This document shows positions 1-6,527 of a stretch of DNA of 7,485 bases, piece after piece. Where the stretch lies: positions 1 through 7,485 of the forward strand of contig JAODLU010000109.1 in the NCBI GenBank assembly GCA_025464125.1, written 5' to 3'. The notes under the pieces are model-generated. The model saw only the letters and a program-made list of their open reading frames with translations, was not told the origin of the DNA and made no database searches. The position numbers were made by a program, and so were the translations under genes. How positions within the stretch are numbered: the stretch's first letter is position 1; the number at the start of each line of letters is the position of its first letter. This DNA comes from Microbacteriaceae bacterium. Its GTDB lineage: Bacteria > Actinomycetota > Actinomycetes > Actinomycetales > Microbacteriaceae.

Positions 1-719
1 ACGACCGCGGCGACCTCCTCGGGCTCACCGCGGCGCTTGAGCTCCATGTAGGGACGCTCCTCGTCGAGGAAGCTCTCGATCGCGCTGTCGACGTCCGTGC
101 CGAGCTCCTTGGACCGCTTCTCCATCATCGCGTCGGTCATCGGCGTGTGGATGAACGCCGGCGAGACGCAGTTCACGAGCAGCCCCTCCTTCGCGTAGGA
201 GCGGGAAAGACCCTTGGCCAGCGCGAGTATGCCCGCCTTGGCCGAGCAGTACGGAATCTCGTCGTCGTATGGCTGCACGCCGTCTTCTGACGCGATGAAG
301 ACGAGCCGCCCCCAGCGTCCTTTGCGGAGCGACGGCAGGAAAGTGCTGACCAGGCGCACCGGGCCGAGCAGGTCGGTGGTGATGGTGTCGACCCAGCCGG
401 CGTCGTCGATCTCATGGAAGAAGCCCTGGGCGCCGGTGATGCCCGCCGCCTGCACGAGGATGTCGATGTCGCCGACGGCATCCATCACCTTGCCGTGCAT
501 GGCCTGCAGCGCGTCGAGGTCGGTCACATCCGCGGCGAAAGCGAATAGTTTGCCTTCCTCGGCTTCAAGCCTGCCTGCGGCTTCGTCGAGCTTGCCCTGG
601 TCTTTGTCGGTGATGACGACGGTGACGCCCTCCTTCAGCAACAGCTGTGCGGTGCACCAGCCGATGCCCGAATCACCGCCGGAGACGAGAGCCTTTTTGC
701 CTGAGATTTCGAGATCCAT
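1..719 (-). CDS. SDR-family oxidoreductase, C-terminus cut by window edge
   Basis: Classical short-chain dehydrogenase/reductase, probably oxidising an alcohol or sugar hydroxyl with a nicotinamide cofactor in the cytoplasm. My reverse-strand translation from the ATG at 719-717 gives 239 codons with no stop before the left edge; the family is usually about 250-260 residues, so only a short tail is missing. Visible signatures are the Rossmann glycine motif SGGDSGIG (residues 13-20), Asp38 at the end of the second beta strand (favours NAD over NADP), VQAAG (89-93) in place of the usual NNAG, and the catalytic set Ser144, Tyr157, Lys161 (YCSAK) with normal spacing. The start is supported by homology right after it (DLEISGKKALVSGG) and by a promoter whose -10 box lies 7 bases upstream; there is no Shine-Dalgarno sequence. 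It is divergent from the SMP-30 gene. The substrate is unknown, but a sugar is plausible given that neighbour. Confidence 0.9.
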   Translation of the reverse strand, partial: MDLEISGKKALVSGGDSGIGWCTAQLLLKEGVTVVITDKDQGKLDEAAGRLEAEEGKLFAFAADVTDLDALQAMHGKVMDAVGDIDILVQAAGITGAQGFFHEIDDAGWVDTITTDLLGPVRLVSTFLPSLRKGRWGRLVFIASEDGVQPYDDEIPYCSAKAGILALAKGLSRSYAKEGLLVNCVSPAFIHTPMTDAMMEKRSKELGTDVDSAIESFLDEERPYMELKRRGEPEEVAAV

Positions 720-795
720 GCGGCGAACGGTAGACCACCGACGAGCCACGGCAAACCCCCTTTACAACCACCTGCGCCCGATGGTCAGGTGGAGC
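720..795. other. Divergent intergenic region between SDR and SMP-30 genes
   Basis: This 76-base gap holds the SDR promoter on the minus strand and the ribosome binding site of the SMP-30 gene (AGGTGGAG, 787-794) on the plus strand. I could not find a convincing plus-strand promoter with a TANNNT -10 box, so the SMP-30 promoter may be weak, activator-dependent, or inside the start of the SDR gene. A short inverted repeat CGGT/ACCG (728-731 and 737-740) overlaps the SDR -10 box but is too short to call an operator. Confidence 0.5.
727..754 (-). promoter_or_regulatory. Predicted promoter of the left SDR gene, leaderless
   Basis: Read on the minus strand: TTGCCG (754-749), 16-base spacer, TACCGT (732-727), then 7 bases to the ATG at 719. 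The -10 box fits the actinobacterial TANNNT pattern. A start point 6-8 bases downstream would fall on or next to the A of ATG, so the transcript would have no 5' leader, in line with the lack of a Shine-Dalgarno sequence. This is a motif reading only. Its best support is the near-identical arrangement at the other SDR gene (7426-7454). Confidence 0.5.
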
Positions 796-1707
796 ATGAC
801 AGTCATCACCGCGCCGCCGACAGCGTTCCGCGAGGTGAAGGCCATCCTTGGCGAAAGCCTCTTCTGGTTGCCCGAATCACGCTCCATGGCGTGGTGCGAC
901 ATCACCGCAGGCATGCTGCACATCAGCCCGATCGACGGCGCGGTGGACGGGTCGGATGACCAGCTCCTGCCCCTCGAACCTCCGGTCGCTTCGTTCCACC
1001 CCGCTCGCGCTGGCGGGTTCGTCGTTTCGTTCGGCGACCGGGTCGGCCTGGTGTCGGCGAGCGGAGCCGGGACGGGCACGCTCGCCGAGGTTGCCCACCG
1101 GCATCCCGGGTTGAGGCTCAACGAGGGCAAGGTCGACCCATATGGCCGCTGGGTAACCGGCTCGATGGATCTCACCGAGAAGGACCCGGATGGCGCGTTC
1201 TACTCGATCGAACCTGGCGGTAAGTTGCGCGTGTTGCGCGGCGGCATCGGTGTCGCTAACGGGCTCGAGTGGTCGCTCGACGGGTCCCGCGTGTTCTTCA
1301 CCGATACCGACACGGCCACCGTCTACACCGGCGACTACTCACCGCAGGGCGATATCACCGATGTTGGGGTGTTCCATCACGGCGGCCCGCACGACGGCCT
1401 CACGATAGACCTGACCGGTCACCTGTGGAGCGCGTTCAACGGCGAGGGTTTCGTGGCGAGGTACGCGCCGGATGGCTCAGAGGTTGAGCGCATCGAGCTG
1501 CCAGCGCCCAACCTCACGTCCGTCGCGTTCGGTGGGCCCGGCCTCTCCACCCTGTTCGTGGCGAGCGCGCGGGAGAAACTCACAGAGGAACAGCTCGCGC
1601 AGAATCCTCTCTCTGGCTCAGTGTTCGCTATCCAGACGTCGGTAGCCGGTCGCCTGCCCTCAGTGTTCGGAGCTGAAAGCCGACTCCCTGGCCAGCAGGT
1701 CTTCTGA
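796..1707 (+). CDS. SMP-30/gluconolactonase/LRE-family protein
   Basis: Predicted metal-dependent sugar-lactone hydrolase with a six-bladed beta-propeller, 303 residues (usual length about 290-310) and no signal peptide, so cytoplasmic. By analogy with human SMP-30/regucalcin the three metal ligands are Glu20 (ILGES), Asn155 (VANGLEWS) and Asp200 (PHDGLTID). Arg107 and Asn109 (RLNEGKVDP) match the substrate-binding Arg and Asn. WCDI (33-36) and TSVAFGGP (241-248) are further family landmarks. The frame is open upstream to 214, but that part is antisense to the SDR gene. I chose ATG 796 because family similarity begins soon after it and AGGTGGAG (787-794) lies upstream; ATG 781 is possible but has no ribosome binding site. 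The last 15 residues (SVFGAE...) overlap the 3' end of the convergent glycosyltransferase gene by 48 bases. An SDR-made aldonolactone is a reasonable substrate, but the sugar cannot be named. Confidence 0.88.
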   Translation: MTVITAPPTAFREVKAILGESLFWLPESRSMAWCDITAGMLHISPIDGAVDGSDDQLLPLEPPVASFHPARAGGFVVSFGDRVGLVSASGAGTGTLAEVAHRHPGLRLNEGKVDPYGRWVTGSMDLTEKDPDGAFYSIEPGGKLRVLRGGIGVANGLEWSLDGSRVFFTDTDTATVYTGDYSPQGDITDVGVFHHGGPHDGLTIDLTGHLWSAFNGEGFVARYAPDGSEVERIELPAPNLTSVAFGGPGLSTLFVASAREKLTEEQLAQNPLSGSVFAIQTSVAGRLPSVFGAESRLPGQQVF

Positions 1708-2406
1708 GAGGTAGCGGGCGTAGCCGCCGGGAGCCCGGCCGTGGTGCCGGCCGGAGGTCTCCACTTCACAGGCTTCTGAGGCGACAACGCGAAGCTGCAG
1801 CGCCGACAGGGCGTTGACGAGCGCGACATCCTCGTGAACTGCCAGCGGTACGAACCCGCCGCTCGCGAGATAGGCGGCGGCACGCATGCCGAGATTCGCG
1901 CCATGCACGTGCCCGAGTGCGGCGCCGTCGGCATGACTGCTCTTCCACGCCGCGACCTGGTCTCGTGACAGCTCGCTGAAATCCGGCCTCACCGTGCCGA
2001 TCATCACGTCGGCCCCGGCGTTCGCAAGCCTCGCCTGCTGCAGCAGCCAGTTCGGCGGCACAACGGAGTCGGCATCGGTGTTGGCGATCCACGTCGTCTC
2101 GAGTTCCGATGGTGCGGTGCTGCCGGGCACAGCGTTCAGCGCATGAAGGATGCCCGCCGCTCGCGCGGCACCGACGTTCTCGCTGGAGGTCTCCATGAGT
2201 TCCACCTCCGAAAACCGGGAAGCGATGCGCACGGTCTTGTCGGTGCATGAGTCGGCCACGAGCACTATGTCCACGCGCGGGGCGGCGGCTCCGAGCCCGA
2301 TTCTCAGCTGCCTGGCCGACTCGCACACCGAGTCGAGGCAGCGGGCGATCAGTTCTTCCTCGTTGCGCGCTGGCACAACCACGATGATCCTGCGAAGGTC
2401 GCTCAC
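1660..2406 (-). CDS. Family-2 glycosyltransferase (GT-A fold)
   Basis: Predicted inverting GT-A glycosyltransferase, 248 residues, moving a sugar from a nucleotide-activated donor; donor and acceptor are unknown. Motifs in order: N-terminal strand and VVVPARNEE (9-17), VADSCTDKT (50-58) in the nucleotide-binding region, the metal-binding DxD within NTDADS (Asp111, Asp113), HGANLGMR (168-175), and HED (191-193), which carries the likely catalytic acidic residue. A basic GRHHGRAPGGY segment follows near the C-terminus. There is no clear membrane segment, so this is a small soluble or peripheral enzyme rather than a processive synthase such as NodC. The start is GTG 2406, which shares GTGA with the stop of the upstream fusion gene and has AAGGA (2415-2419) 8 bases upstream. 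It is the last gene of the operon and its final 15 codons overlap the convergent SMP-30 gene, leaving no room for a terminator between them. Confidence 0.92.
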   Translation of the reverse strand: MSDLRRIIVVVPARNEEELIARCLDSVCESARQLRIGLGAAAPRVDIVLVADSCTDKTVRIASRFSEVELMETSSENVGAARAAGILHALNAVPGSTAPSELETTWIANTDADSVVPPNWLLQQARLANAGADVMIGTVRPDFSELSRDQVAAWKSSHADGAALGHVHGANLGMRAAAYLASGGFVPLAVHEDVALVNALSALQLRVVASEACEVETSGRHHGRAPGGYARYLSEDLLARESAFSSEH

Positions 2407-3695
2407 TCTGCCAGTCCTTCCCGCTGGGCTACCGACCGCGGGTCGGCGCAGAAGACGTCGAGCAAAAAGTCGGCTTCGACGTGACCGGCAACCTGCGCCA
2501 GGGGCAACTCGGCGAGCGCACGATGCACGGCGTCACCGTCCTGCGGATAGTCGGCAACCGGATGCCGCCAGTGGCAGCCCAGAATCGTTCCGCCCGGAGC
2601 GAGGGCGTCTGCGCACCGGTCGTGCAGCGCCGCAAGGGTTGCGGCGTCGAAGTAGTACCCGACCTCGCTGATCACGATGAGATCGAACTTCTCGTGAGGA
2701 AACTCCCGGGTCACATCCAGCAGGCTCACCCGCGCATGCTCGAACCGGGCAACACGGGCTGCGGCCTTCTGCACCGCCGCACTCGAGACATCGACAGCCA
2801 GGAGGCGCGAGCTGCGCGGGGCGAGCATTTCGGTGAGCATGCCGATCGAGCATCCGATCTCCAGCACCGAGTCGTAATGCTCGAGCGGCAGCGTAGCCAT
2901 CGTGATGTCGCGTTTGCGCTTCTCGTAGCGACGCGACTCGAACCCCCATGGATCGTCGTGGCGCGCGTAGAGGTTGTCGAAGTAGCCGGTGTCGAGACTC
3001 TGGCCGTGCTGCACGAATATCTCCCTCTCCCTGGCGAAATGCTGCAGGAACCGTGGTCGCAGCATCGGGGCATCCCCGCTGAGCTGCGACTCGAAACTGG
3101 CGATGGCGGCACCCTTCAGCGACCCGTCGATGTCGAGTGCTGCCAGGCAGCTCCACGGCACCTCTTCGCTCGCCGGAGTGGCCCAGTGCCACAGCCAGAT
3201 CGGGTATTCCAATAGTCGGATGCCCAACTCCTCCGCGAGGCTCGCGACGAGTTCGCCGACCACCCTGTGGTCCCTGTGCCCGTCGCCGCGCCATGGCGCG
3301 ACAACGAGATCGACGTCCGCGAAGTGTGGCGCCATCGCCGCGCGGATCTCGGCCGGATGTTCCCGCGTGCCCCCGTCATCGAAGCCGAGTTGCAGTACTC
3401 GAGCTGCAGGAGCCAGCTGGGCAACTGCTGCCGTGACCTCTGCCGCACGCACTGCTGCGAACTCCGAGCCTCGCGCCGCGCCATCAGTCACGACCAGCAC
3501 GGTCACGGCGACCTTCTCCACGGCCGCGGCCGCGATCAGTCCGCCAGCGCCGAGAGTCTCGTCGTCAGGGTGGGCTGCGACCACGACGAGGGAGCGCACG
3601 CCGTGCAGGGAGAGCCTCGGAATGGCGGCGAGCCGGGCATCCGCGTTCCACTGCCCAACGCTCGTGCCGTCGACGGAGGCGTCGAAGCTCACCAC
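2403..3695 (-). CDS. Bifunctional PIG-L/LmbE deacetylase and NodS-like SAM methyltransferase
   Basis: Two-domain fusion of 430 residues. Residues ~33-215 are a PIG-L/LmbE zinc de-N-acetylase: AHPDDE (41-46) gives ligands His42 and Asp45 and catalytic base Asp44, and GDGHRDH (137-143) gives ligand His143 (compare MshB). Residues ~236-405 are a class I SAM methyltransferase: DDPWGFESRRYEKRKRD (247-263), SAM-binding LEIGCSIG (278-285), acidic Asp302 after the second strand, FDLIVISEVGYYF (337-349), and LAPGG (365-369). The DPW lead-in, C-x-x-G loop and EVxYY motif resemble NodS, the N-methyltransferase of rhizobial Nod factors. The obvious inference is de-N-acetylation of an amino sugar followed by methylation of the freed amine. 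GTG 3695 is preferred: AGGGAG lies 8 bases upstream and the family match starts just inside. GTG 3692, giving a 4-base GTGA overlap with the preceding stop, is the alternative. The open frame runs on to 4226, but that part is antisense-like, Arg-rich shadow inside the preceding gene. Substrate unknown. Confidence 0.93.
   Translation of the reverse strand: MVSFDASVDGTSVGQWNADARLAAIPRLSLHGVRSLVVVAAHPDDETLGAGGLIAAAAVEKVAVTVLVVTDGAARGSEFAAVRAAEVTAAVAQLAPAARVLQLGFDDGGTREHPAEIRAAMAPHFADVDLVVAPWRGDGHRDHRVVGELVASLAEELGIRLLEYPIWLWHWATPASEEVPWSCLAALDIDGSLKGAAIASFESQLSGDAPMLRPRFLQHFAREREIFVQHGQSLDTGYFDNLYARHDDPWGFESRRYEKRKRDITMATLPLEHYDSVLEIGCSIGMLTEMLAPRSSRLLAVDVSSAAVQKAAARVARFEHARVSLLDVTREFPHEKFDLIVISEVGYYFDAATLAALHDRCADALAPGGTILGCHWRHPVADYPQDGDAVHRALAELPLAQVAGHVEADFLLDVFCADPRSVAQREGLAE
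2415..2419 (-). promoter_or_regulatory. Ribosome binding site of the glycosyltransferase gene
   Basis: AAGGA on the minus strand, 8 bases before GTG 2406 and inside the last codons of the upstream fusion gene. It fixes the GTG start and supports reinitiation at the GTGA overlap. Confidence 0.7.
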
Positions 3696-4729
3696 GGTGC
3701 TGTCTCCCTGGCTGCGAGGGAACGCCCGAGCGAAGCGTCGTCTTTCTCGGCGTGGTGCTGGCGCAGGTAGAGCGAGAGGTCGGCGACTCGTTTGGCGTGG
3801 GCCTCGTCGAGGGCGAGGGGTGCCGGGCCGAGTGCACGCCCCACCCTGGCAATCACATCGTCGGATGCCCAGGCAACGGTTGCACGCACGCGCCTGGCGA
3901 GCAGCCTGCCGTCGTCGCCGGACGCCCAGCCGTCGTCGACAGCTGCTGACGCTTCGAGCAGTGCGCGGCGGCACGACTGCAGCAGTTCGTCCACCGCACC
4001 GAGGTGCATGGCGAGATACACATCCTCCGGCGACTGGCGCGCGGCCGTGTACAGCGCCCGGGCAACGCCCACTGCTCCGCCGTACCAGCATGCGGCGACC
4101 CCTATGCCACCCCACGAGAATCCCGGCCTGTGCAGGTACCAGCCCGAATCGCCGACAGCAGTGGCGGATGCCGCATGAAGGCGCACCGGACCGCTCGGAA
4201 TCTCGGCCAGGCCGCGTGCATGCCATGTGCCCTCGAGCACTTCAACTCCCGGTTGCTGGAGGCTCACGGCGAAAAGCATTCGGGAGCCGTCATCGGTGGT
4301 CGCTGAGATGAGTGCCGAATCGAGCGATGCCGCCAGCGAGCACCACGACTTCGTGCCGTCCAGCTGCCAGTCCCCGGCTGCCGAAACGGGCTGGATGGCG
4401 ACGACGTGCGAGGCCAGCACCGGCGTTCCCTCTGCCGCGAAGACCCCCCATGTGCCCTCGCCTGCGCGGTCTGCCATGCCGGCCTGGTCGAGAATGGCGA
4501 CAGCGTCGAGGTGCGGCTCGAGCGCACGGGCCGCACCGACATCGTGAGCGGCCACCGTTGCCAGCGCCTCCCAGAGGTCACGGGTAGAACCGCTGCCAGG
4601 CACTGCTCCTGCCGCGGCCAGTCGCCTGGCCAGAGCAAGGGCCTCTGCGACGGATGCCGCAGCGGCTTCATCGGCGACCTGTGCGAACCGGCCTGGCTGG
4701 CCTTCTGCCGCGAACAGCACGGCGGTCAC
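3689..4729 (-). CDS. Acyl-CoA dehydrogenase-fold flavoprotein
   Basis: Predicted FAD- or FMN-binding protein of the acyl-CoA dehydrogenase superfamily, 346 residues, somewhat short for the family (about 380). The N-terminal helical part (~20-85) has PGSGSTRDLW (44-53) and the alanine-rich ARALEPHLDAVAIL stretch (67-80). The middle beta domain (~92-190) contains WQLDGTKSWCSLAA (121-134), the counterpart of the flavin-contacting G-x-K-x-WCSGA segment. The C-terminal helical part (~210-335) ends with LYLRQHHAEKD (320-330). I do not see the YEGT-type loop that carries the catalytic Glu of many true acyl-CoA dehydrogenases, so the reaction is open: dehydrogenation, or oxygenation as in the acyl-CoA-dehydrogenase-fold monooxygenases, some of which oxidise amino sugars. 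The start GTG 4729 shares GTGA with the stop of the glycoside hydrolase gene and has only a weak GGGCGG upstream, so translation is probably coupled. Downstream it overlaps the PIG-L fusion gene by 7 bases. Confidence 0.85.
   Translation of the reverse strand: MTAVLFAAEGQPGRFAQVADEAAAASVAEALALARRLAAAGAVPGSGSTRDLWEALATVAAHDVGAARALEPHLDAVAILDQAGMADRAGEGTWGVFAAEGTPVLASHVVAIQPVSAAGDWQLDGTKSWCSLAASLDSALISATTDDGSRMLFAVSLQQPGVEVLEGTWHARGLAEIPSGPVRLHAASATAVGDSGWYLHRPGFSWGGIGVAACWYGGAVGVARALYTAARQSPEDVYLAMHLGAVDELLQSCRRALLEASAAVDDGWASGDDGRLLARRVRATVAWASDDVIARVGRALGPAPLALDEAHAKRVADLSLYLRQHHAEKDDASLGRSLAARETAPW
3704..3709 (-). promoter_or_regulatory. Ribosome binding site deciding the fusion gene start
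   Basis: AGGGAG on the minus strand, 8 bases before GTG 3695 and 11 before GTG 3692. It lies in the last codons of the upstream flavoprotein gene and argues against the much longer open frame that continues to 4226. Confidence 0.65.
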
Positions 4730-6513
4730 TTCGCACCGCCCAGTTCGGCGATGGTGGTTGCTGCGGAGATGAGTGCAAGGTGGCTGAGTGCCTGGGGCAG
4801 GTTGCCGAGAAAGCTGAGATCCTCGGGATCGATCATCTCGGCGTAGAGCCCGACGTCGTTGCCGAGCGCGACCAGTTCGCCCATCAGGTTTGAGGCTTCA
4901 GCACCACGGCCGACGCAGGCGAGCGCACTGGCCACCCAGAACCCGCACGCGACGAAAGCCCCCTCCTCGTGCTCTGCGCCCGTGTAGCGGTAGACAAGCG
5001 GCCCGACGGCCAGCTTCTGCCTGATCGCGTCAATGGTCGAAGACATGCGCGGGCCGCGATCGAAGCCCGTGATCGAATGAAGCAGCACCGAGGCGTCGAG
5101 CCGGTCGCTGCCCGGCCATGCCACCCACGCGCCGAGCTCGGCAGACCAGCAGTTGGCGGAGACCCATGCCGAGATCGCGTCCCGCTCGGCCCTCCAGCGT
5201 TCGGCGCTGCCCGGCACCTGGCCCTGTTCGCAGAGGACGACCGCGGCATCGAGCGCTGCCCAGCAGCCCATTCTCGACGACGTGTACTCGCGCAGCTCAG
5301 GCAGCTCCCACATACCGGAATCGCGCAACTGCCACTGGTCGCAGACCGCATCAGCGATCGTTGCCAGCAGACGCCCGGTCTGCACGTCGAGCACATTGCC
5401 CGCCGCAACATAACTGCGCATCAGCCGTAGGAGGTCCCCGTAGACGCCGAGCTGCAACTGGTCGCCAGCCGGGTTGCCAACGACGACCGGGCCGACCCCG
5501 CGCCATCCGGCGACATCCCGCTTGACAGGATCTGTCGCAAGCGCGCCGTCGAGCGTGTAGAAGACCCGCAGTTCCGGGCCGTTGCGACGGATGGCGGAGA
5601 GCAGCCATGAGACTGCCGCGTGCGGCTCCTCGCGCAGCCCGAACTTGAGCAGCGCATCGAGCGTATACGCCACATCGCGCACCCAGCCGAACCTGTAGTC
5701 CCAGTTCTTCTCGCCATCCATGGTCTCGGGCACGGATGTCGTGGCGGCAGCGGCGATAGCTCCGGTCGGGCTATGGATGAGCAGCTTGAGGGCGAGTGCA
5801 CTGCGCTGCACGGCATCCGCCCACGGTCCGTCGTATGAGAACTCGCGGGACCACGACTTCCAGCTCGCGATGGTGCGATCGATGACGGCGTCGGTGCTCT
5901 CGGCGTGCGGCATGTGCACGGGTTCGTCGGCAGTGCCCGCGATGATCACCAGGTGGCGGGACTTCGCCTCGGTGGTGAACCGACCGGCAATTGCCCTGTG
6001 CCCGCCACCGTGCTGGCCATGCTTCGAGCCGCGCACGGCGAGGGTCACGCCGTCGATGCGCAGCACCTTGCCGTGGATCGTCTCGTCGGCCCATGGCTGC
6101 GCGGTGCCGAGCATTGTTCCCGGCTCCACCCGCCAGCGGAATGTCACCGCTCCTTTGATTCCGTCGATCCTTCTCGCCAGTTCCACCCATGGCAGGCGGC
6201 CGGCGACCCCGGTAACGAGAGCGTCAGTCACCCGCGCGCTGCCGGACGCTGTGCGAAAAGTCGTCTCGAGCACGTTCGTTCCCGGCACGTACCGGCGGGT
6301 TACGGTGAACGGCTCAGTCGGCTGGAGTTCAACGAATCCCCCGCGCTCTGCGTCGAGCAGGCGGGCGAAAGTCGGCGCAGAATCGAGAGCCGGAATGGGC
6401 AGCCAGTCCACCGCGCCATCGAGCGCGATGAGCGCGACTGTTCGCCCGTCGCCGATCGCTGCATACGACCTCAGGTCGACAGACCCGTTCTCCCGATTCG
6501 GCTGGATCGCCAT
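4726..6513 (-). CDS. Glycoside hydrolase family 15 protein (glucoamylase/trehalase-like)
   Basis: Predicted inverting alpha-glucoside hydrolase, 595 residues, the usual size for bacterial GH15 proteins. An N-terminal beta domain (~12-230) opens with SYAAIGDGRTVALIALDG (16-33) and VDWLPIPALDS (35-45). The (alpha/alpha)6 catalytic domain (~235-590) contains NWDYRFGWVRD (270-280), WRGVGPVVVGN (337-347), MWELPE (401-406; Glu403 is the likely acid), the SRMGCWAALD segment (413-422), EEGAF (516-520; Glu517 is the likely base) and GNLPQALSHLALI (570-582). No signal peptide is seen, so it acts on cytoplasmic glucans, trehalose or a glycoconjugate. Mycobacterial trehalases belong to this family, but sequence alone does not separate trehalase from alpha-glucosidase. 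ATG 6513 follows the SDR stop by 14 bases, with GGGG (6520-6523) as a modest ribosome binding site. The stop overlaps the next gene's GTG start (GTGA). Confidence 0.93.
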   Translation of the reverse strand: MAIQPNRENGSVDLRSYAAIGDGRTVALIALDGAVDWLPIPALDSAPTFARLLDAERGGFVELQPTEPFTVTRRYVPGTNVLETTFRTASGSARVTDALVTGVAGRLPWVELARRIDGIKGAVTFRWRVEPGTMLGTAQPWADETIHGKVLRIDGVTLAVRGSKHGQHGGGHRAIAGRFTTEAKSRHLVIIAGTADEPVHMPHAESTDAVIDRTIASWKSWSREFSYDGPWADAVQRSALALKLLIHSPTGAIAAAATTSVPETMDGEKNWDYRFGWVRDVAYTLDALLKFGLREEPHAAVSWLLSAIRRNGPELRVFYTLDGALATDPVKRDVAGWRGVGPVVVGNPAGDQLQLGVYGDLLRLMRSYVAAGNVLDVQTGRLLATIADAVCDQWQLRDSGMWELPELREYTSSRMGCWAALDAAVVLCEQGQVPGSAERWRAERDAISAWVSANCWSAELGAWVAWPGSDRLDASVLLHSITGFDRGPRMSSTIDAIRQKLAVGPLVYRYTGAEHEEGAFVACGFWVASALACVGRGAEASNLMGELVALGNDVGLYAEMIDPEDLSFLGNLPQALSHLALISAATTIAELGGAK

Positions 6514-6527
6514 CGCACACCCCGCCC

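Noticed and set aside
728..740. CGGT/ACCG inverted repeat over the SDR -10 box as an operator
   Set aside because: Arms are only 4 bases, expected by chance in GC-rich DNA, and no matching copy was seen at the other promoter.
214..795. Open plus-strand extension upstream of the SMP-30 gene
   Set aside because: It is antisense to the SDR gene, has no family similarity, and a ribosome binding site plus family match place the start at 796.
2481..3215. Plus-strand open frame of 244 codons
   Set aside because: Antisense to the PIG-L/methyltransferase gene, with no family features.
2403..3695. Calling the deacetylase domain MshB (mycothiol synthesis)
   Set aside because: The zinc motifs are general to the PIG-L family; the fused methyltransferase and the sugar-operon context do not fit MshB.
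3696..4226. Minus-strand extension that would give the fusion protein 177 more residues
   Set aside because: It lies out of frame within the flavoprotein gene, is Arg-rich low-complexity translation, and the PIG-L similarity and ribosome binding site put the start at 3695.
2989..4311. Long plus-strand open frame of 440 codons
   Set aside because: Ser/Arg/Ala-rich shadow opposite two well-supported minus-strand genes; no recognisable motif.
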